Positions 1 to 9,605 of a DNA stretch of 64,000 nucleotides are shown here, one piece after another. The first letter of the stretch is position 1; every line of letters begins with the position of its first letter. Origin of the DNA: Sulfuricurvum sp. (GTDB taxonomy: Bacteria > Campylobacterota > Campylobacteria > Campylobacterales > Sulfurimonadaceae); contig JAQTLL010000003.1 of NCBI GenBank assembly GCA_028714915.1, positions 248,001 through 312,000 of the forward strand, written 5' to 3'. The notes beneath the pieces are model-generated. The model made no database searches and was not told where the DNA came from. It saw nothing but the letters and a program-made list of their open reading frames with translations. Both the position numbers and the translations under genes were made by a program.

Positions 1-668
1 GAACCGCCGCGCTTGAGTAGAAAATCAGCTGCTTTGAGCTTGGTAACGATTCCACCTGTTGCAAAACTATGATTGGGAGTAACTTCCATAATCAGTTCTT
101 CTTCTGTAATGGACTCAATGCGTGAGCGTACCGCAGCATCTGGATGAGTTCTGGGATCTTTATCATAATAGGCATCAATATCGGAGAGAATAATAAGCAT
201 ATCGGCACCAAAATGGTGTGCCGCATACGCAGAGAGCTGGTCATTGTCTCCCAACACCAACTCCTCCGTAGCCGTTGCATCGTTTTCGTTGATAATGGGA
301 ACAACATTATGGACGAGAAGTGTTTCGATGGTGTCTTTAGCTTTTTGAGACTCTTCAGTTGTATTAAAATTAGCGGCAGTTACTAAAATTTGTGAGGGAA
401 TAAGGTTGTGATGTTCAAACATTTTACGATATTTGTTCATCAATATCGGCTGACCGATAGAAGCAAGCGCTTGTTTATTGGCAAGAATTTTTTTATCAAG
501 CTTTAGTTCAGTATAGCCTGCAGCCACGGCACCCGATGAAACCAGAATCACTTCATATTTGGTTTTAAGCAAAGCTATAAAATCAACCAAAGCATGCATC
601 CGATCTTTTGCAATCCGATTTTGCTCACTTAAAACAGCGCTGCCAACTTTTACAACAAGCCGTTTCAT
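1..668 (-). CDS. proB: glutamate 5-kinase, partial
   Basis: ATP-dependent phosphorylation of glutamate, first step of proline synthesis, in the cytosol. The reverse-strand translation begins [15 protein letters not shown], the amino-acid-kinase opening, and continues with [33 protein letters not shown] and [12 protein letters not shown], all characteristic of ProB. The reading frame stays open to base 1, so the C-terminal end lies outside the window; about 222 codons are present, close to the whole kinase domain. The start ATG overlaps the obg stop codon as ATGA, implying translational coupling in the rplU-rpmA-obg-proB order. Whether a PUA domain follows cannot be seen. Confidence 0.93.
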   Translation of the reverse strand, partial: MKRLVVKVGSAVLSEQNRIAKDRMHALVDFIALLKTKYEVILVSSGAVAAGYTELKLDKKILANKQALASIGQPILMNKYRKMFEHHNLIPSQILVTAANFNTTEESQKAKDTIETLLVHNVVPIINENDATATEELVLGDNDQLSAYAAHHFGADMLIILSDIDAYYDKDPRTHPDAAVRSRIESITEEELIMEVTPNHSFATGGIVTKLKAADFLLKRGG

Positions 669-1759
669 TTGCGCTCCGACACAACCATTTGATAAAGTGC
701 GTACGTTAGCGGTTTAATATTAAGGGCGATGGCTGAGGAGATAGGGACGATAAAGGCAGGCAATGCTTTATCATAAAACCCTACATCAAAACTTTCTTGC
801 TCATACACAGGATAATCGCTGCTAAATCCAAATCGGCTTTTAGTTGCCGCATCCAATTTAACAAGATTCAAAAATGCATTCGTTTTTTCAACTGCTTCTT
901 CAGGACTCATCGCATCAGCTCGGGTAAGGGCAATAGCATAGTTACGCTCAGCCAATAATGGTGAAAAAGCCACTAACTCTTTTTTAAGTGTTTCATATTG
1001 ATATTCCAGTTCATGATACGACGCTAAATCAATCATAAAGAGCAATGTTTTCGTTCGCTCAATATGACGTAAAAATTTTAGACCCAACCCTTTACCTTCA
1101 GATGCACCGCCGATAATCCCAGGGATGTCTGCCATAATATACGAATCATAATCAATATTAATTTGACCAAGCTTCGGAGTAAGGGTGGTAAATTCATAGT
1201 TTGCCACTTCTGGGCGAGCATTGGAAACAGTTGAGATGAGTGTTGATTTTCCGACATTTGGAAATCCGACAAGACCTACATCCGCAATGAGCTTAAGATC
1301 AAGCTTAACGACTCTGACCGTTTCAGGTTCACCCGGCTGTGCATACATCGGCTTTTGATTGGTAGAGGATTTGAAATGAACGTTTCCAAGTCCGCCTCGT
1401 CCTCCTTCTAAAAATAGAACCTCTTTGCCATCTTCCAGTAAATCCAGTAAAATTTCACCCGTCTCAACATCTACGACTTGTGTTCCCGGAGGGACAACAA
1501 CCACGAGTTTTTGTCCCGCACGTCCAGCCATATTAGAGCCCATACCCGGTTTCCCTTTTTCAGCTTTTAGGTTTTTATTTCCCTGAAAATGAGCTAATGT
1601 ATGTGTATTATTATCAACTCTAAAATAGACATCACCGCCGCGACCACCGTCTCCACCATTTGGCCCACCTTGGAGGACGTATTTTTCACGTCTGAAACCA
1701 ACGCATCCCGCGCCGCCCTTACCTGAAGAGAGGGTGAGTTCTACACTGTCATTAAACAT
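665..1759 (-). CDS. obg: Obg/CgtA GTPase
   Basis: Ribosome-associated GTPase involved in 50S subunit maturation and stress control. The 364-residue protein opens with the glycine-rich Obg fold (residues about 1-157, with GGKGGAGC-like and [10 protein letters not shown] motifs) followed by the G domain: G1 GFPNVGKST at 165-173, G2 TTLTPKLG, G3 DIPGIIGGA, and a TRAD segment near residue 274 in place of the usual NKxD. The C-terminal extension is short and does not look like a full OCT domain. It lies 127 bases downstream of rpmA and is coupled to proB by an ATGA overlap. Family assignment is secure. Confidence 0.97.
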   Translation of the reverse strand: MFNDSVELTLSSGKGGAGCVGFRREKYVLQGGPNGGDGGRGGDVYFRVDNNTHTLAHFQGNKNLKAEKGKPGMGSNMAGRAGQKLVVVVPPGTQVVDVETGEILLDLLEDGKEVLFLEGGRGGLGNVHFKSSTNQKPMYAQPGEPETVRVVKLDLKLIADVGLVGFPNVGKSTLISTVSNARPEVANYEFTTLTPKLGQINIDYDSYIMADIPGIIGGASEGKGLGLKFLRHIERTKTLLFMIDLASYHELEYQYETLKKELVAFSPLLAERNYAIALTRADAMSPEEAVEKTNAFLNLVKLDAATKSRFGFSSDYPVYEQESFDVGFYDKALPAFIVPISSAIALNIKPLTYALYQMVVSERK

Positions 1760-1858
1760 TGAATATCCTTAGAGGTTGTTTTCTTAAAATTATACTTTGC
1801 TTCGAAAGTCAAAAAATACACTATTAAAAAAATAATATTTTGGAATAAAGTATAAGAA

Positions 1859-1877
1859 TCGAGCACAGAATGCTCGA
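1859..1877 (-). terminator. hairpin after rpmA
   Basis: A 7-bp perfect stem (TCGAGCA 1859-1865, TGCTCGA 1871-1877) with a 5-base loop sits directly behind the rpmA stop on the minus strand. The following bases are T-rich but interrupted (TTCTTATACTTT), so it may be a weak terminator or attenuator between rpmA and obg. Confidence 0.4.
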
Positions 1878-1886
1878 TGGGGGAAA

Positions 1887-2144
1887 TTAAGCGGCAGGTA
1901 CTACTGAAACTTGTTTACGTTTTTTATCTTTACGCTCGAAAGCAACAACACCATCAACCAACGCATACAATGTGTGATCTTTACCCATACCGATATTTTT
2001 ACCTGGGTGAACTTTGGTTCCACGTTGACGAATAATAATATTACCCGCTCTTACGAATTCACCACCATATTTCTTAACACCAAGTCTACGTCCCGCTGAA
2101 TCGCGGTTATTCTGTGTACTACCCTGACCTTTTTTGTGAGCCAT
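1887..2144 (-). CDS. rpmA: 50S ribosomal protein L27
   Basis: Structural protein of the large ribosomal subunit near the peptidyl-transferase centre. The 85-residue product starts [16 protein letters not shown] and contains the L27 signature [15 protein letters not shown] and [12 protein letters not shown]. The N-terminus has no cleavable extension of the Firmicutes type. It follows rplU by 17 bases, the usual bacterial pairing, so the two are co-transcribed. Confidence 0.98.
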   Translation of the reverse strand: MAHKKGQGSTQNNRDSAGRRLGVKKYGGEFVRAGNIIIRQRGTKVHPGKNIGMGKDHTLYALVDGVVAFERKDKKRKQVSVVPAA

Positions 2145-2161
2145 GCTATTCTCCTACTCTA

Positions 2162-2470
2162 TTACGCGTTGATCGCAGTGATACGAACACGTGTGTGATC
2201 TCTACGGAAACCACGTTTTACTTTACTGTCTTTACGACGACGTTTTTTGAAAATTACGACTTTACGGTCACGACCTTCATTGATTACTTCAGCCATAACA
2301 ACAGCACCCTCTACGAATGGAGTACCAGTGCGAAGCTCACCGTTATTCACAGCAAGAACTTCTTTGATTTCGATGGCAGTTTTAGGATCTAGTCCCATTT
2401 TATCGAACAAGAGGATGTCGCCCTCTTGAACTTTGTACTGTTTACCACCATTTTTAATGATTGCGTACAT
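2162..2470 (-). CDS. rplU: 50S ribosomal protein L21
   Basis: Large-subunit protein binding 23S rRNA. The product begins [18 protein letters not shown], the standard L21 start, and ends with [22 protein letters not shown]. An in-frame ATG two codons earlier (2474-2476) is possible, but an AAGGA box lies directly against that ATG and about 6 bases from the ATG at 2470, which therefore is the better start. First gene of the rplU-rpmA unit. Confidence 0.97.
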   Translation of the reverse strand: MYAIIKNGGKQYKVQEGDILLFDKMGLDPKTAIEIKEVLAVNNGELRTGTPFVEGAVVMAEVINEGRDRKVVIFKKRRRKDSKVKRGFRRDHTRVRITAINA

Positions 2471-2780
2471 TAGCATTCCTTACCTATAAGTCTACAAAAA
2501 GTTGCGAATTGTAGCGAAATAATATTTAAGCTTAAATTAAAAAGGATTGTCTTGTGAAAATAACAATAACTATCCCCGTAAATCCCCTAATTTATATCCC
2601 TTTTCTTTTCCTAGTTCCCAATCTTCAGAGACTGTGAAAAGAGCTGACGAAATTATCAAAATCATCAAACAAAGAACTTTCTTAACACAAATTTATTTGT
2701 AGTGAATGTTGAGTAAAATCGAGGAATAAGAAAGTGAATCCCCCTGCAAAAAGCAGGAGTATATGGATAGGCAGCTGTTA
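2471..2780. other. gene-free stretch between rplU and cytochrome gene
   Basis: About 310 bases with no open frame that looks real. It must hold the rplU promoter on the minus strand. A short hairpin (CCTGC 2743-2747, five-A loop, GCAGG 2753-2757) lies downstream of the cytochrome-like gene; no T-run follows it on the minus strand, so it is at best a weak terminator. Nothing else is visible. Confidence 0.4.
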
Positions 2781-3185
2781 TCAGTCACGTATGAGGGTAT
2801 GACAGCGCATACATGTTTTTTGAATATCTAAATATGCATTTTGAGCAGTTTCCCAATGCCCAGTATTCATACTCGCATTGATTATTACAACATCATCATC
2901 GATCGTTCGAGATGACATCAATGCGATACGGACTTTGTTTTCTTTACCTTTTGGAAGTAAAGCCGCCATAAGATTTTCATCACCGAAAAGCATTTTAGCT
3001 TCTCCATTCAGAGCATTTGCTGTTCTTACAGCTTTGTCTTTATTACTTTCTATAAATGCGGCTTGCATCTGTATCATGTAGCTGTTGAGCTTGAGCATAT
3101 TGTCTTTTAAGCTATATTCAACTGCCGAAGCGTTCATGGTTAAAGTCAATGCCGTAATAACGCCGATTAATACTTTTTTACACAT
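2781..3185 (-). CDS. small periplasmic c-type cytochrome-like protein
   Basis: Likely an exported single-haem electron-transfer protein, exact partner unknown. Starting at 3185 (AAGGAGGATTCAT precedes the ATG) the 134-residue product has an N-terminal signal peptide (MCKKVLIGVITALTLTMNA) and a single CMRCH haem-c motif five residues from the C-terminus. The placement of one CxxCH at the end of a mostly helical chain resembles cytochrome c-prime/b562-type four-helix proteins; this fold is inferred, not shown. It is a single gene, transcribed away from the MarR-pump operon. The upstream 18-base extension of the frame is rejected because it would put residues before the signal peptide and skip the good ribosome site. 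Confidence 0.7.
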   Translation of the reverse strand: MCKKVLIGVITALTLTMNASAVEYSLKDNMLKLNSYMIQMQAAFIESNKDKAVRTANALNGEAKMLFGDENLMAALLPKGKENKVRIALMSSRTIDDDVVIINASMNTGHWETAQNAYLDIQKTCMRCHTLIRD

Positions 3186-3373
3186 ATGAATCCTCCTTAA
3201 CAAACTAGTTCTACACTATAGTTGATAATTTATTAAATAAATATAAATTTTTAATAGTACATTATCTTTAAAATAGAAGCGTAATGAAAAAAGTATTAAT
3301 AATTAATCTCTATCATCTAGCTTAAAAAGCCTACTTGACATTTTAAATACGCAAGGATACAATTCTCTATAAT

Positions 3374-3392
3374 TAGTTGCATAGTCAACTAT
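3374..3392. promoter_or_regulatory. palindromic operator candidate before marR
   Basis: Immediately upstream of the MarR gene lie overlapping inverted repeats: TAGTTG (3374-3379) with CAACTA (3386-3391), and ATAGT (3381-3385) with ACTAT (3388-3392). It ends about 10 bases before the start codon and abuts the GGAG ribosome site. A dyad of this size in front of an autoregulated MarR-pump operon is the expected operator; binding is inferred. Confidence 0.5.
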
Positions 3393-3402
3393 AGGAGAAG
3401 CT

Positions 3403-3873
3403 ATGAACCGATGTGAATGCCCGATTGCACACTCGTTAGGATGTTTGACCAACCAAGCTGCCATTGTTGCACGAACTTTTTTTTCGCGCCGTCTTGAACT
3501 GAACGGTATCGATATGACGATCGAACAGTTTAAGGTGATGGTCGTATTGTGGAGAGAGAAGAGCTCGACGCAACAAAGCATTGCCGATTTTGTCGGTAAA
3601 GACAAAGCCAGTATTGCCCGCCTTATCACAGGGCTCGAAAAACGTTCTCTCATACAGCGTAATACAGATAAAAACGACAAGCGGTGCAATCTCGTCACTC
3701 TCACCCCCCAAGGCGAGGCTTTGGAAACACCGACGATGGACGTTCTCGGTGAAGCAATCGATTTTCTTCATAAAGATATCGACCCCCAAGAGCTTGAAAT
3801 TACGATGCGTGTTTTAACCCACATGTGCCAAACCCTTAATACTCCCCAAACCTCATCAAAGGAATCTGAATGA
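3403..3873 (+). CDS. MarR-family transcriptional regulator
   Basis: DNA-binding repressor, probably of its own operon and the adjoining efflux genes. The 156-residue protein has the winged-helix core of MarR: TIEQFKVMVVLWREK, TQQSIADFVGKDKASIARLI recognition region, then a wing ending KRCNLVTLTPQGEAL. The N-terminus carries a Cys pair (CEC, residues 4-6) and a further Cys13 that could give redox sensitivity, although this is speculation. The stop overlaps the adaptor start as ATGA. Typical family length is about 140-160 residues. Confidence 0.9.
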   Translation: MNRCECPIAHSLGCLTNQAAIVARTFFSRRLELNGIDMTIEQFKVMVVLWREKSSTQQSIADFVGKDKASIARLITGLEKRSLIQRNTDKNDKRCNLVTLTPQGEALETPTMDVLGEAIDFLHKDIDPQELEITMRVLTHMCQTLNTPQTSSKESE

Positions 3874-5000
3874 ACCGTCTTTCTACTCTCGCCCTCTCTT
3901 CTGTTTTACTGCTCGCACTAAGTGGATGCGAACGTCCCAAAGCTGCCGGAATGGAAAAACCGCCTGAGGGACCTGTCCCTGTCACGGTCACTGAAGTCAA
4001 ATCGGGAAACTTCCCCGCAGTTCTCGAAGCAACCGGTCAAACACAGGCGTACTATACCGTTCAGGTGTATGCCCGCGTTAATGGATATTTACAAAAAAGA
4101 GTTTATGTTGAAGGACAAAAAATCAATAAAGGAGATATTTTATTTATTATTGACCCTTCAGATTTGAAAAATTCTCTTGAGAGTGCTAAAGCAGCATTTG
4201 AGTTAGCCAACGCAAATCATATTAATGCGATGGCAATTTACAATCGAATAAAACCTCTAGCATCCGCCAATGCCGCAAGTGGGCAAGATCTCGATACTGC
4301 AACAGCAAATGAACGTAATTCTGCCGCTGCACTGATGGGAGCACGTGCTGTATTGGAGCAAGCCAAACTCAATCTCAGTTATAGCACGATCAAGGCACCT
4401 ATCAGCGGGTTCGTTGATAAATCCAAAGTAGATATTGGAACCTATATCTCTGCTGGAGCGAATGGTCTTTTAACCACTATGTATCAAAGTGATCCGATGT
4501 ATATCAATTTTACGTTTAGTGAAAATCAAAAAATTACACGACAAAATGCTCTTGCAAGCGGTAAACTTATATCTCCAAAAGATGGACAATATGACGTTGA
4601 ACTCACCCTCGGGGATGGAACAGTTGTCAATAAAAAAGGGCAAATTAATTTTATTGCCCCTTTTATCGAGCCTACAACTGGGACAATCAGCTATCGCGCA
4701 CTCATCGACAACAATGATCATCTGCTTCTTCCAGGGCAATTTGTTCATGTAAAAGTCAAAGGAATGGAGTGGAAAAACACTCTATATATTCCTCAAAAAA
4801 CGCTTATGACAGGTGAGAAAGGGAACTTTGTTTTCGCTCTTGAAAGCAACAATACCGTTACCGCAAAGCCTGTTGTTGCCAGAGAATGGATTGGGGAGAA
4901 TGTTTTGATCGAAAGCGGTGTAAAGGTAGGAGATAAAATTGCCGCAGATGGATTAGCAAAACTCAAACCCGGAGCGGATATTATTCCGAATGTGAAATAA
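3870..5000 (+). CDS. RND efflux periplasmic adaptor (AcrA/MexA type)
   Basis: Membrane-fusion protein linking the inner-membrane RND pump to the outer-membrane channel. The 376-residue product has a lipoprotein signal with lipobox LSGC (Cys20), a biotinyl-lipoyl hairpin segment (VYARVNGYLQKRVYVEGQ), a coiled-coil hairpin rich in Ala/Asn (about residues 100-160), the second lipoyl half (LSYSTIKAPISGFV), beta-barrel and membrane-proximal domains (LLLPGQFVHVKVKG, IPQKTLM). Coupled by ATGA to marR and 2 bases from the permease gene. Bases about 4075-4200 look more AT-rich than the rest, which may be a local recombination trace. Confidence 0.95.
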   Translation: MNRLSTLALSSVLLLALSGCERPKAAGMEKPPEGPVPVTVTEVKSGNFPAVLEATGQTQAYYTVQVYARVNGYLQKRVYVEGQKINKGDILFIIDPSDLKNSLESAKAAFELANANHINAMAIYNRIKPLASANAASGQDLDTATANERNSAAALMGARAVLEQAKLNLSYSTIKAPISGFVDKSKVDIGTYISAGANGLLTTMYQSDPMYINFTFSENQKITRQNALASGKLISPKDGQYDVELTLGDGTVVNKKGQINFIAPFIEPTTGTISYRALIDNNDHLLLPGQFVHVKVKGMEWKNTLYIPQKTLMTGEKGNFVFALESNNTVTAKPVVAREWIGENVLIESGVKVGDKIAADGLAKLKPGADIIPNVK

Positions 5001-5002
5001 AT

Positions 5003-8000
5003 ATGTTTAGTAAATATTTTATCAATCGTCCTGTTTTATCGGCTGTTATTGCCATGATTATCATGCTGCTTGGGTTTACGGCTATCAAGAGTCTGCCGAT
5101 TTCCCAGCTGCCTAACATTACCCCCCCCACAGTTGTCGTAAGTGCACAGTATCCCGGTGCCGATGCTCAGACTATCGCCAACACCATTCTCACACCTCTA
5201 GAGTCTCAAATTTCTGGTGCCGATGGATTGATGTATATGAGCTCCAAAGCCGCTGCGCTACCTGGAAGTGCAACAATTACATGTACATTTAACATCGGTG
5301 TTAATCAAGATTTAGCCGCTGTCGATGTTCAAAATCGGATTAATACCATTATTGCACAGCTCCCCCAAAGTACCCGAGATTTAGGGGTCAGTGTTCAGAA
5401 AAAAACATCTGATATTCTTTTGCTTGTTGCCATGACATCTCCGGATGAGAGTTTTGATTCGACTCAGATCAGCAACTATATCTCATCTAACCTTCTCGAT
5501 GAAATCAAAAAAATTCCCGGTGCCGGACGGTCACAAATCTTCGCTCAACGCGATTATGCGATGCGCATTTGGCTAAACCCTGACAAAATGGCATCTTTAG
5601 GGGTCAGCACCGCCGAAATTGCGGGTGCGATTAAAGATCAAAATCTTCAAGTCTCTCCCGGACGTTTGGGGCAAGGTCCTACTGCTAATGAGCAAATGTG
5701 GACGATGCAACTTACCTCTCAAGGGCGTTTTTCAACTCCTGAAGAGTTTGCCAATATCATTATTCGCGCCAAAAATGATGGCTCAACTTTACGTCTAAAA
5801 GATGTTGCACGGGTAGAACTTGGAAGCCAAAACTATGAATTTTTCGGGCGTGTCAACGGTAAACCTGCTGCAATGATCGGGATTTTTGCCGATACCAATG
5901 CCAATGCTCTTGCTACTTCTGCTGCTGTAAGTGCTAAGATGGAGAACCTATCCCATAAATTTCCCAAGGGAATTGCCTATTCTATCCCCTACGATACAAC
6001 TGATTTTGTCAAAATATCGATCGAAGAAGTCATTTTCACCCTCTTTGCTTCGATTGTTTTAGTAAGTTTGGTTATCTACCTTTTTTTACAAAGCACGCGT
6101 GCAGCACTTATTCCCATCCTCTCAATTCCGATTTCTCTCACAGGAGCATTTATTGGGATGTACCTTTTGGGCTATTCAATCAATACTCTCACTTTATTTG
6201 GACTGGTGCTTGCCATTGGTATTGTTGTGGATGATGCCATCGTTGTTATCGAAAATATGGAGCGGATACTCCAAAGCGAAAAACTATCGCCTCGAGAAGC
6301 AGCGATCAAAGCAATGGGTCAAATTTCCGGCCCCGTTATCGCAATCGTACTGGTTATGTGTGCCGTTTTTGTTCCCGCAACCTTTATGGGAGGAATGACA
6401 GGACAGCTCTATAAACAATTTGCTGCAACGATTGCAATTTCCGTAGTCTTTTCAGGCTTTATGGCGTTAACGTTTGCCCCCGCAATCGGTGCATTGATTC
6501 TTAAACATCATGAAAATGAACCGGCACGTTTTTTCCGCTGGTTTAATCGTATTTTTAGAAAAATGACTGATAGCTATGTCCGACGATCTGGATGGATGAT
6601 TCGTAAATCCTTTATTTTTCTAGTGATTTATCTCTCTACTTACGCTTTTATCGCCTTTTTTCATAAAACCTTGCCCAGTGCCTTTCTACCGATGGAGGAC
6701 CAAGGATATTTTATCACCAGTGTCAATCTCCCTGATGGAGCCACTGCGAACCGTACATTAGAAGTCGTCAAACAAGTCGAAGCCATCTTGGGCACCCAAG
6801 AAGGGGTTGCTAAATATACTGCCATCACGGGTTTAAATATTCTTACTTTTTCCCAGGAACCAAACTCTGCGGTTATTTTTACCCGTCTCAAGCCATGGAG
6901 CGAACGAACCACCAAAGAACTCAAAGTTTTCGGAATTTTAGCCTCTATAGGACCAAAATTGGGAAGCATTCAAGAGGCAAAAGTCTTTGCAATGCCTCCT
7001 CCACCGATACGCGGAATGGGACCTTCAGATATGTTCAGCTTGCGTCTGCTTCAACCTGGGGATAACAACATTACACGTCTCTCTCAGACTACTAACGCTT
7101 TTATAAACACATTGCGCAATGAAGCAAGTATTAAAAACCCTTTTACAACTATGAATATCACAACACCAACTCTTGCAGTGGAAGTCAATCGTGAAAAAGC
7201 CAAAATGCTTGGTCTCTCTATCGCTGATATTTTTCAAACACTCCAAGCCTCTATCGGTGCCATGTATATCAATCAATTTGACAAAAACGGTAAAACGTAC
7301 TGGGTACAAATGCAATCCGATGCACCCTATCGTGCAACACCAGAAGATATAGGCAGAGCATGGGTTCGCTCTTCTACAGGACAGATGATACCCCTCTCCA
7401 GTGTGGTTAAAGTCACCATGTCCAGTGCTCCCTCATCTATTGAGCATTTTAACGGTGTTTTGAGTACAACAGTAATGGGGTCTCCCGCACCGGGATACAG
7501 CTCAGGAGAGATCATTAAAGTCCTCGAAAATGCAGGAAACACTCTCCTTCCCTCAACAGCTAGCTATGACTGGGACGGTCTTTATCTGCAAGAAAAATTA
7601 GTCGGCTCCAAAGCAATGATTATTATGGCGTTTGCTCTCATCATGGTCTATCTGATTCTTGCTGCCTTGTATGAACGCTGGACTCTACCTATCTCCATTA
7701 TGCTGGCGGTTCCCTACGGTATTATGGGGGCTTACACAGTTGTGTGGCTCATCCCATTCTTGAACAACAATGTCTTTTTTCAAATAGGATTGCTCACCCT
7801 CATTGCCCTTTCGGCAAAAAATGCGATTTTGGTCGTCGAATTTGCCGAAGAACAGCGCCATGCAGGGAAAAATATTTATGATGCAGCGATGGAAGCGGCA
7901 CGATTACGTTACCGTCCGATGATGATGACCTCGTTTGCCTTCTTAGCAGGGATGCTACCGCTGATTTTTAGCTCAGGTGCCGGAGCAGGAGGGCGTTTTT

Positions 8001-8137
8001 CCATAGGAATAGCCATGTTTGGGGGGATGTTAGCTGCGACCTTTATCGAGCGTTACTTTATCCCCTATCTTTATTATTGGGTTGCCACATTCCAAGAAAA
8101 AATAGCTCCACACAAAGAGGTCTCTGATGAAAACTAA
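5003..8137 (+). CDS. RND multidrug efflux permease (HAE1/AcrB type)
   Basis: Proton-driven inner-membrane exporter of hydrophobic compounds. The 1044-residue length, N-terminal MFSKYFINRPVLSAVIAMII helix, the TM4 segment GIVVDDAIVVIENMER with the paired aspartates of the proton relay, and duplicated 12-helix architecture (second half with LSAKNAILVVEFAEE) place it in the AcrB/MexB (HAE1) group. The pore and docking domains are of normal length. It overlaps the downstream outer-membrane factor by 11 bases. Substrates cannot be read from sequence; solvents, dyes and antibiotics are usual for the family. Confidence 0.97.
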   Translation: MFSKYFINRPVLSAVIAMIIMLLGFTAIKSLPISQLPNITPPTVVVSAQYPGADAQTIANTILTPLESQISGADGLMYMSSKAAALPGSATITCTFNIGVNQDLAAVDVQNRINTIIAQLPQSTRDLGVSVQKKTSDILLLVAMTSPDESFDSTQISNYISSNLLDEIKKIPGAGRSQIFAQRDYAMRIWLNPDKMASLGVSTAEIAGAIKDQNLQVSPGRLGQGPTANEQMWTMQLTSQGRFSTPEEFANIIIRAKNDGSTLRLKDVARVELGSQNYEFFGRVNGKPAAMIGIFADTNANALATSAAVSAKMENLSHKFPKGIAYSIPYDTTDFVKISIEEVIFTLFASIVLVSLVIYLFLQSTRAALIPILSIPISLTGAFIGMYLLGYSINTLTLFGLVLAIGIVVDDAIVVIENMERILQSEKLSPREAAIKAMGQISGPVIAIVLVMCAVFVPATFMGGMTGQLYKQFAATIAISVVFSGFMALTFAPAIGALILKHHENEPARFFRWFNRIFRKMTDSYVRRSGWMIRKSFIFLVIYLSTYAFIAFFHKTLPSAFLPMEDQGYFITSVNLPDGATANRTLEVVKQVEAILGTQEGVAKYTAITGLNILTFSQEPNSAVIFTRLKPWSERTTKELKVFGILASIGPKLGSIQEAKVFAMPPPPIRGMGPSDMFSLRLLQPGDNNITRLSQTTNAFINTLRNEASIKNPFTTMNITTPTLAVEVNREKAKMLGLSIADIFQTLQASIGAMYINQFDKNGKTYWVQMQSDAPYRATPEDIGRAWVRSSTGQMIPLSSVVKVTMSSAPSSIEHFNGVLSTTVMGSPAPGYSSGEIIKVLENAGNTLLPSTASYDWDGLYLQEKLVGSKAMIIMAFALIMVYLILAALYERWTLPISIMLAVPYGIMGAYTVVWLIPFLNNNVFFQIGLLTLIALSAKNAILVVEFAEEQRHAGKNIYDAAMEAARLRYRPMMMTSFAFLAGMLPLIFSSGAGAGGRFSIGIAMFGGMLAATFIERYFIPYLYYWVATFQEKIAPHKEVSDEN

Positions 8138-9551
8138 TATCACTCTCTTCACCTCCCTAGCACTTCTCCTTGGAGGATGTGCTATCGGTCCAGATTATGA
8201 AAGACCTGCAACTGTTACCCCTGTTACCTTTGGCTATGGTGATACCAACCAAAGTGTTCCTATAAATTCCACATGGTGGAAGAGCTTCAATGATGAACAG
8301 CTTACCAAAAATATTGAGCAAGCGCTGACCAATAACTTCGATCTCATCAGCGCAGATGCTTCTGTGGATGCAATGCTTGGGAAGTTCGATACGGCTAAAT
8401 CGTACCTCTATCCCCAAATCAACGCAAATGGCTCATTGACACGGCAAGGCGTTAATGGAACGGATACCTATCAGCTGCGTGATGGAGTCACCTCTACGTA
8501 TGCTGCTAACCTTTCCCTCGCCAGCTACGAAATCGACCTTTTTGGAAGAGTTCGCCGTGCGAATGAGGCGGTACGTGCCCAATTGCTTGCCAGTGAGTTT
8601 TCACGCCAAACCTTGCGCATTGCTATTAGTTCAAACGTCGCTGCCTCCTATATCAAACTCTCTTCACTGGAGTCTCAAAGTACTCTAGCTCGTGAAAACA
8701 TCAAAGCCTCCGAAGAGATTAATACCCTCAATGCACTCAAATATCAACACGGTGTCATCCCACAAACAACCTTGTTACAATCACAATCGGAACTACAAAG
8801 TGCCAAAGCGACACTCGCCCAACTGGAAGCCGCTAAAATTGCAGAAGAATCGACGTTTAATCTCCTCTTAGGACGCAATCCTAGTCGTGTCAGTACAACT
8901 GCCCTAGAGCAAATCACCCGTCCAAATCTCCCATCCGCACTTCCATCGCAGATTTTACAACATCGTCCTGATATAGCACTGGCAGAACAAAACCTCATCG
9001 CAGCCAATGCAAAAATAGGTATTGCACGTGCGGCGTATTATCCCAGTATCCAGCTCACAGGAATGGCAGGGGTACAAAGTTTAGCGCTGCAAGATTTTAC
9101 GGCTAATCCTACGACCATTTGGAAGATTCTCCCCACCATCACCCTTCCTATCTTTACCGCAGGACGGATTGAAGGAGAGGTAAAAACAGCCGAAGCAGAA
9201 CACAACCAAAGCCTATCAAGCTACAAAAAAGCTATTATCAGTGCCTTTAACGATGCGGATAATGCCATCGGACAAAATACAAAAGCAGATGAACAACTCC
9301 GTTACCAAAAAGAGCGTAGCGATGCCATTCAAACCGCATTTGAGCAATCCAAGCTCCGTTATAAAGTTGGCACTATCGCCTATAACGATTTGCTGCTCGT
9401 CCAGCAACAATGGATCAGTGCACAGCAAAGCTATCTGCAAGCTCGGCAAAATGCCCTTATTTCCACGGTCAATCTCTACAAAGCATTTGGAGGAGGTTGG
9501 GACAACAACCAAAATATCCCTATCCCGAATATGTTGCCTGCGGGGAGATAA
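8127..9551 (+). CDS. outer-membrane efflux factor (NodT/OprM family lipoprotein)
   Basis: Forms the trimeric outer-membrane and periplasmic tunnel of the pump encoded just upstream. The 474-residue protein has a lipobox LGGC (Cys18), the family opening AIGPDYERP, two repeated OEP halves, and conserved segments SLASYEIDLFGRVRRANEA and LLGRNPSR, plus RPDIALAEQNLIAANAKIGIARAAYYPSI. It ends the marR-adaptor-permease-OMF operon and is followed within 15 bases by a palindromic repeat that may act as terminator. Confidence 0.95.
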   Translation: MKTNITLFTSLALLLGGCAIGPDYERPATVTPVTFGYGDTNQSVPINSTWWKSFNDEQLTKNIEQALTNNFDLISADASVDAMLGKFDTAKSYLYPQINANGSLTRQGVNGTDTYQLRDGVTSTYAANLSLASYEIDLFGRVRRANEAVRAQLLASEFSRQTLRIAISSNVAASYIKLSSLESQSTLARENIKASEEINTLNALKYQHGVIPQTTLLQSQSELQSAKATLAQLEAAKIAEESTFNLLLGRNPSRVSTTALEQITRPNLPSALPSQILQHRPDIALAEQNLIAANAKIGIARAAYYPSIQLTGMAGVQSLALQDFTANPTTIWKILPTITLPIFTAGRIEGEVKTAEAEHNQSLSSYKKAIISAFNDADNAIGQNTKADEQLRYQKERSDAIQTAFEQSKLRYKVGTIAYNDLLLVQQQWISAQQSYLQARQNALISTVNLYKAFGGGWDNNQNIPIPNMLPAGR

Positions 9552-9563
9552 AACTCTCATCTC

Positions 9564-9590
9564 GTCATTCCCGTGAAGACGGGAATCCAG
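9564..9590. repeat. REP-like palindromic repeat
   Basis: GTCATTCCCGT-gaag-ACGGGAATCCAG: an 8-bp perfect stem (9567-9574 with 9579-9586) and a 4-base loop. The core ATTCCCGN...NCGGGAAT within GTCATTCCC...GGGAATCCAG is a widespread bacterial interspersed palindrome. It lies between the convergent outer-membrane factor and DUF262-HNH genes, exactly at the island edge, and can end transcripts from either side. Only one copy is seen in this window. Confidence 0.65.
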
Positions 9591-9605
9591 CTATTTGATG
9601 ATTCT

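Noticed and set aside
3436..3789. Long antisense frame within marR
   Set aside because: The reverse frame has no family motif or ribosome site and is a shadow of the MarR coding sequence.
4470..4752. Small frames in both directions within the adaptor gene
   Set aside because: They arise in an AT-rich patch of a conserved gene and have no start signals; the adaptor frame is intact throughout.
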